Made by a program: the position numbers and the translations under genes
The notes under the pieces: generated by a model
Told to the model about the DNA's origin: nothing
Seen by the model: the letters and a program-made list of their open reading frames with translations, nothing else
Database searches by the model: none
NCBI RefSeq assembly: GCF_003589595.1
Contig: NW_020653713.1
Span: forward strand, 3,005,923 to 3,069,922
Direction: 5' to 3'
DNA from: Hyposmocoma kahamanoa
Taxonomy: Eukaryota > Arthropoda > Insecta > Lepidoptera > Cosmopterigidae
Length of the DNA: 64,000 nt
Shown here: piece after piece, positions 22,701 through 31,679 of the stretch
Numbering within the stretch: position 1 is the first letter of the stretch
Layout of the letters: the number at the start of each line of letters is the position of its first letter

Positions 22701-23121
22701 CTATAAAGTTTCGTGTATAGTTTTACATAAGTCGTACAAGGCTAAATATTCAACAAAGGATATTATTGTCAGCTTCCAAACTGTAGCATATGCAGTTCAA
22801 AGAAGATTAAAATACAAATAAACATGATGATAAATCTAGAACTGCGTAAGCATAAAGATTTCTCGTTAGAACACAAAGATACGATTCTGAACGCAATAAA
22901 ATTCCGATCGTTAAATGCGATGATTATCATACGGCGAACAAATAAAATAAATTCGCGGAGTACTATTCGGACATTACACATTTTCGGGCGGAATTGCCGA
23001 AAATCGGCTTCATAATCGATTCGGGCACAGTAAATGCCGAACATGCAGTAGTTAATTATATTTTACTGTTCAGTAAATTACTACAATGTTCGACAGTGAC
23101 TAACAAATTTAATAAACGTTA
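22701..23121. other. Unassigned stretch
   Basis: Overlapping ORFs occur on both strands (22769-23044 minus, 22824-23015 plus), which is typical of chance open frames. No domain is recognisable. Confidence 0.3.
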
Positions 23122-23276
23122 CTGGGGCCTTACCATGAACCCTTATTACGATTCAGTATAGGACCCAAAATGAATCGTTGTGAGACAGCGCTATATGAAA
23201 TGTATATCACCATCCCGCTTTTTTGTCGTTACGAACCTATACTGGACCGTAATAAGAGTTCATGGTAAGGCCCCTG
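23122..23276. mobile_element. MITE with GGGGCCTTACCATGAAC ends
   Basis: Left GGGGCCTTACCATGAAC and right, inverted, the same 17 bp, then TTATTACG and CAGTATAGG on both sides. The total is about 155 bp. A CTGGGG/CAGGGG start hints at hAT, but I could not find a matching 8-bp duplication. Confidence 0.8.
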
Positions 23277-23391
23277 TACTATTTTACAGTAACAATGACC
23301 CTGGGAATTAAACTTGACTCTAGCAAACGCTAACTAACCTTAAGGTGACGTAACGTACTATTGTACATTTAACGTGAATTTTTATTATATA

Positions 23392-24039
23392 AGTAGCAGT
23401 AGAGCTCCTTGTGAAAGAGTTCGTCCAGGGAAGTACTGTCACCTGACCCATATCTGCTGCCAAGCAGTAAGGGCGCGTTCTTATAATGTCGTGACGACAG
23501 ATAGTCGAATTGTTCACACAGAACAACACGATTAACTGTCGTTAAAGACTGTTTTGACGTTACGACGATGGGAAGAGCTAGAACGGCAGTCGTAAGACGA
23601 TAAATAAATCGTCAGGATAAAATTGTGACAACAGATAATCGCAGTTTCAAAACGATTATATCGTGCAAACAACAAGGCGGCTGCCGTGAACCGATGAATT
23701 ATCGTCACGATCTAGTGGGAACAACTAGACAAGTCAGTCGTTTAACGATAAAATAAACATCCATGACACAGTCACGACAGATAGTCGTGATATGGGAACA
23801 TGCTAGACCCGACAGTCATCCTTTGATAAATAAAACGTTACATTATGGGAACGCGCTCTTATATGAAATTACATGAGACTGTCAACTTGAGTTTCACGGT
23901 GACAGGCGCAGTGGCAGTGCCCTTTAGATCTTGATGAGGAGATTATTATTATATTATATTATAGCTCTGAGTGGTCCTGCAACTGTTGCTTACCACCACA
24001 CGCCTTGTTCGCCCAGTCACTTGGTATCATAAAAAAAAT
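23392..24039 (+). mobile_element. Family A copy split by a MITE
   Basis: The 5' part, AGTAGCAGTAGAGCTCC to CCAAGCAGTA, ends at 23469. After the inserted MITE the copy resumes with TGAAATTACATGAGACTG and runs to CACTTGGTATCATAAAAAA. Family A was therefore here first. Confidence 0.85.
23470..23859. mobile_element. MITE, 390 bp, nested in family A
   Basis: The ends AGGGCGCGTTCTTATAATG and, inverted, AGAGCGCGTTCCCATAATG match at 16 of 19 positions. TA flanks both sides (23468-23469, 23860-23861). The interior repeats GACGACAGATAGTCG-like words and has no long ORF. A TA target fits several DNA transposon groups. Confidence 0.8.
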
Positions 24040-24368
24040 AAGTTAAATACATCTGTGTTCTTAATTTTAGAAAAGGTAAGAAGGTGTAAGGGACTAGTCG
24101 CCACTTACAAGATGAATCCATCACTTTAGACGGCAAGTTCAGAATGGTCTCAATATCCGCATATAACACATAAATGTAAATAGTGAATAATTTGTCTTCA
24201 CAATCCGTCGTTTCAGATAAATCGAAACGACGATTCGATAGTGCATGTTTATGTCGTTAACGATTAACTTGAACTCCAGCAGAGTAGCGACGTATCGATA
24301 CGATTGTCGTGACGATCAATCCACACGAGCGAGAAACAAAAACTATTCTAGAAATATTTACCATCATT

Positions 24369-24580
24369 ATACGCTTCCACATTTATATGGCGAACGGCTA
24401 AGGAGCGGAATGGCCTGCCTGCAGACTTGTTCCCTGAACGCTATAACTTGGGCATTTTCAAAGCTAGCGTGAATAGACATTATTTAGGTATGCATGCTCA
24501 ATCGTCGACCTCATCATCACATTTCATCAGGTGAGATGGAGTTGAAATGCGCGCTTATACTTTATTTTAAAAAGAAGACT
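24369..24580 (+). pseudogene. Jockey-like LINE J, 3'-end remnant
   Basis: In shifting frames it encodes pieces close to NGLPAD and FPERYNLGIFK, the C-terminal end of the jockey-like family. A 3' UTR with TTTCATCAGGTGAGATGGAG and an A-rich tail follows. It is 5'-truncated and non-functional. The 24040-24368 stretch before it is unassigned. Confidence 0.65.
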
Positions 24581-24593
24581 CATTATCCTCGAA

Positions 24594-24671
24594 GGACAAA
24601 CAACCAATAGGACCCAGGTATTTGGAATTCTCTGCGTTTAGTGATAATAACGAAATCCTATTGGTTGTCTA
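24594..24671. repeat. Short inverted repeat
   Basis: CAACCAATAGGA at the left and TCCTATTGGTTG at the right are exact complements about 40 bp apart. A small MITE remnant is likely. Confidence 0.6.
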
Positions 24672-25025
24672 AACACGTTTCTTGTACAATAATAGGCTCG
24701 AATAGTGTTCTGCATTTCGCCTTACCGGTTATGAATTGACACCGTCGAGCTTCGTGTTTGATTACGAGTGTTTGCGCGGCCGTGCCCGCTGATTGCGAAT
24801 CGTCAAATTGAATAATCGCATCGCAATTATTGCGAGCGGTTCCATGTTTGCCCCCCGTTTGTTAGAGTCCTCATGGTTTACATAATTCCCGTCAATCTCC
24901 ATTCGTTATCGAGCTGAAATTCAATATTGGTTTTATTCAACAGTAATTTTATTTAGTGTTCAATTAATTGCGGTAAAGTAGACCTAACACATATTACAAC
25001 AATTACCAATTGGTGGCGCGATTTA

Positions 25026-25436
25026 GGGCGCTGCGCAGATGGAGTAACTTTGATCATCGAGTTTAGGCAACTGGCAAACCGCAACTAGCTGTTTATGACG
25101 TTTTTCATATAATTTCAAGACACAGCGCAGTCGTAGCAACTTCAATTGAGGGTTTCGGCGATCGACTACAGTTTTCGATTGCCGAAATCCGTAGTTAAAT
25201 TGCCGCAACTAGAAACTTGCAACTTCGTACCGATTGTCAGTTTCCGCTACCGGCAACCGCAACTCGTGAAGTAACTTCACTCCCTCCCCTTCTCCCGCAG
25301 CGTCAGTCTTGACCGTATTTAAAATTGCGGCAACCGGCAACTAGGCCATTTAGTTGCTACAGCCGGCAACCGTAAATGGAAACTTGTAAAAAGTTGCCAG
25401 TTACGTCAACTAAAGTTGCTCCATCTGCGGAGCGCC
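25026..25436. mobile_element. MITE, 411 bp, with internal GGCAAC repeats
   Basis: The ends GGGCGCTGCGCAGATGG and, inverted, GGCGCTCCGCAGATGG continue inward as AGTAACTTT and AGCAACTTT. TA flanks both sides. Inside, GGCAACCG and GCAACT recur many times, possibly as transposase-binding repeats. The ORFs at its edges are accidental. Confidence 0.75.
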
Positions 25437-25438
25437 TA

Positions 25439-25989
25439 AGTGGCGGGTGGCCCAACCTGGCCAACCATGCGGAGAATGCGAACGATGCCTTCCTTCCATT
25501 TGTAGACTGCTTATGAATAAAATATGTATGGGTGATTGGAACAAATAAGAGTAGGTAAGCTGGGAGCACAATAACTTTTGAAACCAACCGCGTGACATGT
25601 CTGCTGGTGAAATGAGCGATCTCGGTCCCTTGCCTCGTCTAGGGAGCGATTCTCAATGATACAAGTTCACCAAAACGTACGTTCACTACTATTCACTGTA
25701 GTTTTCAGTTTAGTATGGTTTCACTGTGATTTTTCACAATAAATTAACGGAGGAGATTGCGCACGTGGTCACTGCATTCGTCGGCGAAATTTCAATAGGG
25801 CGGAAGCGAGTGTTTTCTTCTTCGGCCGCTTGGTGTTGGGTGGCGTTATCTCGCTCTTGCGTGCGAGAAAGGAACGGAACAAGGAAGCAATTATTGATCC
25901 AATCAAACCATTTCCAATACGATTCAAATATGAAAGCGTCCAAATTTCGCAAGGTAAAATCAAAATATCATATTTAACATTTTTTATAG
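25439..25989. other. Unassigned, multiple overlapping ORFs
   Basis: Six short ORFs on both strands overlap between 25357 and 26111. A GCAAGGTAAAATC that looks like a splice donor occurs at about 25958, but I see no matching acceptor or recognisable domain. I do not call an exon. Confidence 0.3.
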
Positions 25990-26229
25990 ATATAAATATT
26001 AAACAACATCAAATACGTTGCTCCAATCCCAAAGTAAGTAACCAAAGCACTTGTGTTATGGAAATTGGAAACAACACGGTACTACACACACCCAGATCCA
26101 AGACAATATAGAAAAGTTAGTTTCTACACTGACCCGGCCGGAGATCGAACCCGAAACCTCAAAGATGGTGACACCATGAAAACCGGTGTGCAAGCCAACC
26201 ACGTACAATCGACCACAGTGGTCGTCGAA
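25990..26229 (-). mobile_element. SINE E, near full length
   Basis: On the minus strand: GACGACCACTGTGGTCG, then GTGGTTGGCTTGCACACCGG, a B box GGTTCGATCTCC, AGTGTAGAAACTAAC, ACAAGTGCTTTGGTTAC and a short ATTTGATG end. It is tRNA-like at its head. Compare 21877 and 43552. Confidence 0.75.
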
Positions 26230-26554
26230 AGTTAAAACCTTTAGGTATATAGCAAACAATATAACTATTCTCGTAATATTGTTTGCAATGTACCCATACC
26301 AAATTAAATAAATTTATAAGTAACACCAAATATGCTGCATCGTCATCATTATATATATCGTTAGCTAGGCTTGGGTAAATATATTTGTCATTTGTTTTCC
26401 GGGCGGTTTGCCCCACTGTGCTATTACGTCTCGATTATCTTTTAAATACTTAAAAGAAGAAAGGAAAACATTTCAAATATTTTTCTGATGTCACGGTCAC
26501 TCACAAATACGGTCTCCTCTAACGAGAAGATTTAGATCATAGACCGCAACACTT
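26230..26554. other. Unassigned stretch
   Basis: No recognisable element. Short ORFs on the minus strand overlap SINE E and are not genes. Confidence 0.3.
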
Positions 26555-26998
26555 CAGGCGTCTTCAAAAGCCTGTGAACCTTTTTCGATGCACAGGTTTC
26601 GTCACGATGTTTTCATTCATCGTAAGCGAGAGGTAATGCTACTAAACATTTACAAAAGCTGCCTGCTTATCGGTATTTTACAGGATATATCACGGAGAGC
26701 ATGCGATGGAATTACACGATTTAATTCCGCCTTCCCTTTTCCATCATCGGGGTACTAGGCTTGGGTTCCACCCCTAAGTTGTGAATATTCCAAAGATTCG
26801 CACGAAGAGTTACGCTTCCACATTTATATGGCGAACGGCTATGAAGTGGAATTTCCTGCCTGCAGACTTGTTCCCTGAACGTTATAACTTGGGCCTTTTG
26901 AAGGCGATAGTAAATAGCATTATTTAGGTGTACATGTTCCACCGTCGACTTTCCATGAGGTGAGGATGTCAAATGCGCACTTACATTTCATTTAAAAA
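26555..26998 (+). pseudogene. Jockey-like LINE J, 3' end with poly-A
   Basis: From 26650, CTGCCTGCTTATCGGTATTT and later NGLPAD/FPERYNL-like coding match the LINE at 48078-49447. The 3' UTR with TTCCATGAGGTGAGGATG and a 9-bp A-run closes it. The first 90 bp (CACAGGTTTCGTCACGATG) look like a different repeat joined to it. Confidence 0.65.
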
Positions 26999-27028
26999 AA
27001 AGTAATGTTAGAATACAAAAAGTCATAG

Positions 27029-27067
27029 GTTCGAATCCCTATGACGGCATAACGTCAGGGATTCGAA
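27029..27067. repeat. Hairpin containing a tRNA-like B box
   Basis: TTCGAATCCCT and AGGGATTCGAA face each other, with ATGACG and CGTCA pairing closer in. GGTTCGAATCC is a B-box word, so this is probably a rearranged SINE head. Confidence 0.55.
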
Positions 27068-27522
27068 GCGTCAATCTTTCAATCCAGAAGCAACCGTTCT
27101 CCGAGTTACCATGGTGCCTTAATAAAGGTAGAAAAGTTAAGGTACAAATTTTATCGAGGACCGCGCCTTGGGGCACCGTGCCAAGACGCAATGTTTTCCC
27201 TTGGGATATCTTATTCATTCGCGGTAGTTGGAAGGTACAAATGAGGTGAATTGAAAGCACCGACGAGTGTCCCTTGCGACCTCTGGGTTCTAGAAATATA
27301 TTTGTACAGGGTGTGACAAGAAGGGAGTCAACACTGTTAATGAAGCGGAATCGGCTTTAGGTGTGTACACAGCTGGTGATCACGACGCGATTGCACCGCA
27401 TGCGATACTCGTGCAGTTAGGTGTGCCTCTCTAATCACATCTCATGCGGGGCTTGTTTAATGCGCTTGCAAATCGCTCGCGTCTAGTTTAGTTTACTCCT
27501 CTTACTTGTAGCTTTTGACAAT
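27068..27522. other. Unassigned stretch
   Basis: The 73-codon minus-strand ORF at 27039-27260 crosses the hairpin and has no recognisable domain. Nothing else is apparent. Confidence 0.3.
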
Positions 27523-27645
27523 ATTGAACGATAGAACGGAAGGGCGGATGGCCGATGGAGCTGACTTGTTAACCGGAAGATTTGGTGTGTTCAAGGGCAG
27601 GCATATGTCCAGCAGTACATGAATGTAAGCTGATGACAAACGATT
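27523..27645 (+). pseudogene. RTE-type LINE tail fragment
   Basis: It keeps the last part of the RTE family: AGGGCGGATGGCCGATGGAG, TATGTCCAGCAGTACATGAA and GTAAGCTGATGA. It is 5'-truncated with no intact frame. Confidence 0.6.
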
Positions 27646-27701
27646 GTAGGGAGGAAGCAATCCACGTGTCCGAAATGTGTATCTATACATCATCATATTA
27701 T

Positions 27702-27919
27702 GTTTTTTTTTGTGATTAGAAGTGACAGGACGAACAAGTCGCAAAGGTCTGAGGAACATTGCCGTTGCGCCTGTCACCCTGAGACATAAGTCGATAAGTC
27801 CCATGTGCCTGTAATTTCACCTTTAAAACTGAAACCCAGTGATGCTCACATTACAGCTTGGCGGCAGAAATAGGCACTTCCCTGGACGAACTCTTTCAGA
27901 AGGGGTTTTTACGCTACTA
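27702..27919 (-). mobile_element. Family A copy, internally deleted
   Basis: A T-run, GTGACAGGACGAACAAGTCG, then ACATAAGTCGATAAGTCCC, TGTAATTTCACC and ACTTCCCTGGACGAAC. About 80 bp are missing between the GACGAACAAG and GGTCTGAGG blocks. The adjoining minus-strand ORF is repeat-derived. Confidence 0.8.
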
Positions 27920-27963
27920 AGTTGTTGAGAGCTCAAACGAAACTTATTAACAAAAATGGTTGA

Positions 27964-28213
27964 ACACTCAGAAAAAACACTCAGAAAAAATTCCTTCGAT
28001 CCGGTCGGATTCGAACCGACGTCTTCTTGCATACCGTGCCAGAGGCTATACCAACTAAGCCACGGAACGAACCAACGGACCTCACGAATTCTTCTATGTG
28101 CTTGCGTCGTGTCTTTGTACTTCGTGTTCGATCTTTGTATTAATAATTATAACAAACTAGTGGAGTAATTTCACAAAAAAATAATTGAATAGCAGTTCAA
28201 TAAAAATTTAATT
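27964..28213 (+). mobile_element. SINE C with inverted 5' part
   Basis: From 27964 to about 28127 the tRNA-like head lies on the minus strand (GGATTCGAACCGACG, AACTAAGCCACGGAACG). From about 28128 the tail lies on the plus strand (GATCTTTGTATTAATAATTA, CTAGTGGAGTAATTTCAC, end AATAAAAATTTA). The whole is bounded by a perfect 12-bp repeat AAAAATGGTTGA at 27952-27963 and 28214-28225. That is the signature of one insertion with 5' inversion, as in twin priming. Confidence 0.88.
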
Positions 28214-28549
28214 AAAAATGGTTGAGTTAAATAAGCTAATTTTATATATCCTGGACTTGAGATGGATTTTAATACGGGCCTGAATTACAACACGATTTAA
28301 CTTAAGCACCAGAGTGCCAATATTTCAAAAGGCAGAAAGCTGCGTACTTGCGAAATTGTAACAAAATAACAGGTGTGCCCGAGGCCTAATCAGCGATTCA
28401 CGGAACGTTCGTCATTTGTTATTCCTCTCTCGAACGAATACGTCAAAAGCGGGAAAGGATCCGTTTGACAAATTTAAGCTTGCCAGGACCACCGCCTTAT
28501 GCGGGTAGAAAGGTACTTCCAATATTAAATCTATAACCACTAACGTAGA
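28214..28549. other. Unassigned stretch
   Basis: Nothing recognised. The ORF at 28412-28696 on the minus strand runs into a family F copy. Confidence 0.3.
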
Positions 28550-28800
28550 GTGTATGTTTTCAGATATCTCCGTCAATTGTGGACCGATTTTGAATATTCT
28601 TTTTTTGTTTGAAAGAGTGCACTCTCGTGGTGGTCCCATTGTCACCAAGTCAGAATCTGACGAGGGGATCCCATGGAAATCGAAGGAAATCCTCAAATTT
28701 TATAGGAATGTCCGTGTATTGACCAACGTCACCATGAATTGTGCACCGATTTTGAAAATTCTTCTTTTGTTTGAAAGGGTATACTCTCAAGGTCGTTCCT
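28550..28800 (-). mobile_element. Family F variant, possibly two partial copies
   Basis: GGACCGATTTTGAATATTC with TTTTTTTGTTTGAAAGAGTG occurs near 28580, and GCACCGATTTTGAAAATTC with GTTTGAAAGGGTA near 28745. The same F segment is present twice in tandem. The sequence GGTGGTCCCATTGTCACC also recurs near 29190. Confidence 0.6.
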
Positions 28801-28905
28801 GATAATGTTTTGGGTTCGTTTCGGCTATCACAAATGACTAATTATTTTCCGCAAATAAAAATCGACTTTTCACTTGATAAAATACATGTAATCAATCAAC
28901 TTCAA

Positions 28906-29140
28906 CTGCCTCCGTGGCCGAACGGTTACCATGCCGGACTGCCACGCAGAGGTCCCAGGTTCGATTCCCGGGCCGAGAGAAATAGTTGTATGGCCTACAA
29001 TTATATCTCTCGTGAGTTTGGGTGTAATTTGTGGTTGTCTATGTGTGTGTCCATGGCACCCGCGACACAGGGTTTCCCTAGTGCGGGGCTATGTTGAGTG
29101 CGTGCGTTATTTATTTATTTATTTATTATTTATTTACCAT
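28906..29140 (+). mobile_element. SINE B, full length
   Basis: The tRNA-like head has TGGCCGAACGGTTACC (A box) and a B box GGTTCGATTCC at 28958. The body has CTCGTGAGTTTGGGTG, ATGGCACCCGCGACACAGGG and GTGCGGGGCTATGTTGAG. The tail is TTATT-rich. Pol III transcription and movement by a partner LINE are inferred. ORFs across it are by-products. Confidence 0.9.
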
Positions 29141-29169
29141 CACAATGACAACCAGAAAAGAAAATATAA

Positions 29170-29285
29170 AATGTACAAAGGAGTCCGTAACAGTCCCATT
29201 GTCACCAAGAAGTCAGAATCTGATCAGAGGATCCCATGGAAATAGAAAAAAGCCGATAAAGACACTTTTGAGGTCGGTTTTCTTT
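29170..29285 (-). repeat. Family F variant fragment
   Basis: GTCCCATTGTCACCAAG, GGATCCCATGGAAAT and the end TTTTGAGGTCGGTTTTC match the variant at 28550-28800 plus the family leader. Confidence 0.55.
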
Positions 29286-29302
29286 TCAATTACAATTATA
29301 TT

Positions 29303-29494
29303 ATGGTAGTAAGTGATACGCCTGACCATAATAGTTGCAGTGCACGCTCTGACTTTAAAATCGCAAAAATCTGAGGGGACATGTACCTGTAACTTCACCA
29401 GCACCCTAATCCTAATGCTGACATTACTATGCTTGAAGGCAGAAATAGAAAAGGTACTTCCCTGGACGAACTTTTCACAAAGAACTCTACTGCC
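29303..29494 (-). mobile_element. Family A copy, truncated and deleted
   Basis: It runs from GGTAGTAAGTGATACGCC, through ATCGCAAAAATCTGAGGGG and TGTAACTTCACCAGCACCC, to AACTCTACTGCCA. The 3' tail is missing. Confidence 0.8.
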
Positions 29495-29694
29495 ATCATC
29501 AATATCGCCAATACATTACACGTCTGTCAGGAGAGGGAATGCAGGTTGGGGATGTCATACAAGCTTCCGTCACCGTTAAGGAGAGTTATTGTTATTAATG
29601 ATTAACAAATGCACGTAACTTATAAATGAATGTCTTAGGTACATAGTCGGATACATACAAGTACATTGACATGGATTTGAACCGTCGAAATCCA

Positions 29695-29782
29695 ATCGAT
29701 AAGCAACCGTTTTCCTAGTTAGGAGAACTAGGAAAACGGTTGCCTATCGATCTATTCTCGATCGATAAGCAACCGTTTCGTC
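29695..29782. repeat. Strong hairpin with a third half-copy
   Basis: AGCAACCGTTTTCCTAGTT is followed after AGGAGA by its complement AACTAGGAAAACGGTTGC, both bounded by ATCGATA/TATCGAT. A further ATCGATAAGCAACCGTTT follows at 29760. It has no ORF. Confidence 0.85.
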
Positions 29783-30462
29783 TATTATCGTATACATATA
29801 GTATATCGTCTATTCTCATTTCTTACCGCGGCTGCCCTCACACAAAATATCTTTATACTTAGTGTCTTTGTTTATGTTTATGTAAATAAACTGTAATTTA
29901 ACTTAATTTTATTTTGTTTATTTTTTCGTAATTATTCGTTTGTGTCTTAAGTGTGAATATTATTGACTATGTTTCTAGTATGTTGTTTTTTATGTTTTGT
30001 GTCTTTTTACTCGTATTTGTGATAGTCAAATAAATGTATTTTCTTTTTCTAGTTCGCGAGACATTTTCCCTAAATGAGAATCTTGCTGCACTGTCAGGAC
30101 TATACGGTTTTAAGTATGTTTGTCAAACTGTCCTCCTTTGTTAAGCAACGAGTTAGGCAAAATATAGAAATTATTTTTCCCGTTCTCAAACAAAATAAAG
30201 TTTCCTGTGTCTGTTTCTTTGAATCTTTTCCAAATTTTAAGAAAAAAATATGGTAACGAATTTGATACCTCTCGCGCTGACGAAGCGTAAGGTAAAGGAC
30301 GTCCTAACGCTATTTATTCTGCATATTAGGCGGTTAGGGATACAAGATCTTTACGATTACTCATATCAGAATAATATAATACGTAATCTCATACTTTTCT
30401 ACAATTTGCACTGGATACCATCGGAGTAAAATATTGCTATTGGATAGTATATTTTATAAAAT
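29783..30462. other. Unassigned AT-rich stretch
   Basis: A T-rich tract ending TTTTCTTTTTCTAG at about 30051 resembles a splice acceptor and precedes a 60-codon ORF (30074-30256). Neither is enough to call an exon. Confidence 0.3.
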
Positions 30463-30775
30463 AAAAAACCGACCTTAAAAATTACCTACATACTCGTATA
30501 TTTGCCAAGGTTTATTGAAATGGATTACCGGAAAATGCGCGAATCCGGATCCATACCCTAGTTTGCCACCCTTAGAGGTGGTTATTTTCTTCAAATTTAA
30601 ATAGACCAATAATGAGAATAATGAACCTATTTCCAACAAAAAAAAATAATAATGAAAATCGGTTCACAAATTCGGAGTTTTCATTAAGGAAAATTCACAA
30701 AGCCAGAGTTATCGCGTAACATACATAAAAAAAACAGTTGAGTTGAGTACCTCCGCCTTTTTTTGTTGGTTAAAA
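30463..30775 (+). mobile_element. Family F copy
   Basis: AAAAAACCGACCTTAAAAAT start, GGATTACCGGAAAATGCGCG, TTTGCCACCCTTAGAGGTGG, ATGAAAATCGGTTCACAAAT. The end TTTTTTTGTTGGTTAAAAA has diverged from GAAGTCGG. Confidence 0.75.
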
Positions 30776-30867
30776 ATAATACTCTTTTAAAAAATATATA
30801 TTAATGGTCCTATATTGATTGTATTGAATATCATAATGTAGTACCATGATATCTATTCCTTTATTTT

Positions 30868-30945
30868 TTGAGAAATGACTCCACTGGTTTGTTATAACTA
30901 CTTATTAAGACAAAAACAAAGACTAAGAAAATATCCTTCAATAAT
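30868..30945 (-). repeat. SINE C tail fragment
   Basis: A diverged tail, with AAATGACTCCACTGGTTTG and TATAACTACTTATTAAGAC, next to the SINE B body. Confidence 0.55.
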
Positions 30946-31430
30946 AATAGTAATAATAATAACAATAACGCACACACTCAACATAGCCCCGCACTAGGGA
31001 AACCCTGTGTCGCGGTTGCCATGGACACACACATAGATAACACAAATTACACCCAAACTCACGAGATAAATAAATCGATTCATCCGCAGAACAAAGACCT
31101 ATGTGCAAGACTGCTTGTTCTCAGAACATAGTACCTTTCGTTCGTTCTTCTTCGTTGTGGATGTCAGATCGACGGTTGTTAGATTTTATAATTTCGAAAC
31201 GAAATAAGATATATAAATGTTCAAAACACCTTTACATAGGCCTTAGTTTGAATACCGAAATTATATTACTTAATTATACTTATTCTCTTTTCGCTATATA
31301 ATTACCTCGGACTTTGTTCGTCGGATGAGTCGAAATGTAAGCCATACAAATATTGCTCCCGGCCCGGGGATCGAACCTGGGACCTCTGCGTGGCAGTCCG
31401 GCATGGTAACCGTTCGGCCTCGGAGGCAGT
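30946..31430 (-). mobile_element. SINE B split by a MITE
   Basis: The head (31336-31430) has CCGAGGCCGAACGGTTACC and a B box GGTTCGATCCC in sense. The body (30946-31074) has CTCGTGAGTTTGGGTG and TGCGGGGCTATGTTGAG. They are separated by the MITE at 31075-31333, so the SINE is older. Confidence 0.85.
31075..31333. mobile_element. MITE, 259 bp, nested in SINE B
   Basis: The ends TCGATTCATCCG and, inverted, TCGACTCATCCG continue as CAGAACAAAG and ACGAACAAAG over about 25 bp. Comparison with intact SINE B copies suggests only a 2-3 bp target duplication. The 66-codon ORF inside shows no transposase motif. Confidence 0.8.
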
Positions 31431-31510
31431 TTGATCTGACAGGATACGAACCTGCGTCCGTGTGCCAAACTAGGGCCACCGCTCTATCAACTGAGCTACA
31501 GATCGAGGTC
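31430..31510 (-). repeat. tRNA-like SINE head
   Basis: On the minus strand GATCTG and CAGATC can close an acceptor-like stem. TAGCTCAGTTGATAGAGC gives a D arm with the A box, and GGTTCGTATCC is the B box. The anticodon arm does not pair cleanly, so I read it as SINE-derived rather than a tRNA gene. It abuts the SINE B head. Confidence 0.6.
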
Positions 31511-31584
31511 CTGTTAGAGCGAAGAAATCACACTTATGGCGCAAACGTTAACTACGAGAACTAAAAAAATAGGAACAACTTTTA

Positions 31585-31672
31585 GGAGAAAAGAAAATCG
31601 GATTTTAAGAGGTAGGAAAATCGGATTACATCAGGTAAGAAAAACGGATTTTAGGAGGTAACAAAATCGGAA
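31585..31672. repeat. Imperfect tandem repeat, about 30-bp unit
   Basis: AAAATCGGATT, AAAACGGATTTTAGGAGGTA and AAAATCGG recur three to four times. Confidence 0.65.
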
Positions 31673-31679
31673 GTTGAGT

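Noticed and set aside
25726..26111. Overlapping ORFs on both strands with a possible splice donor near 25958
   Set aside because: Open frames on both strands at once, no acceptor, no recognisable protein.
31430..31510. Functional tRNA gene
   Set aside because: The acceptor and D arms pair, but the anticodon arm does not, and it is fused to a SINE head.
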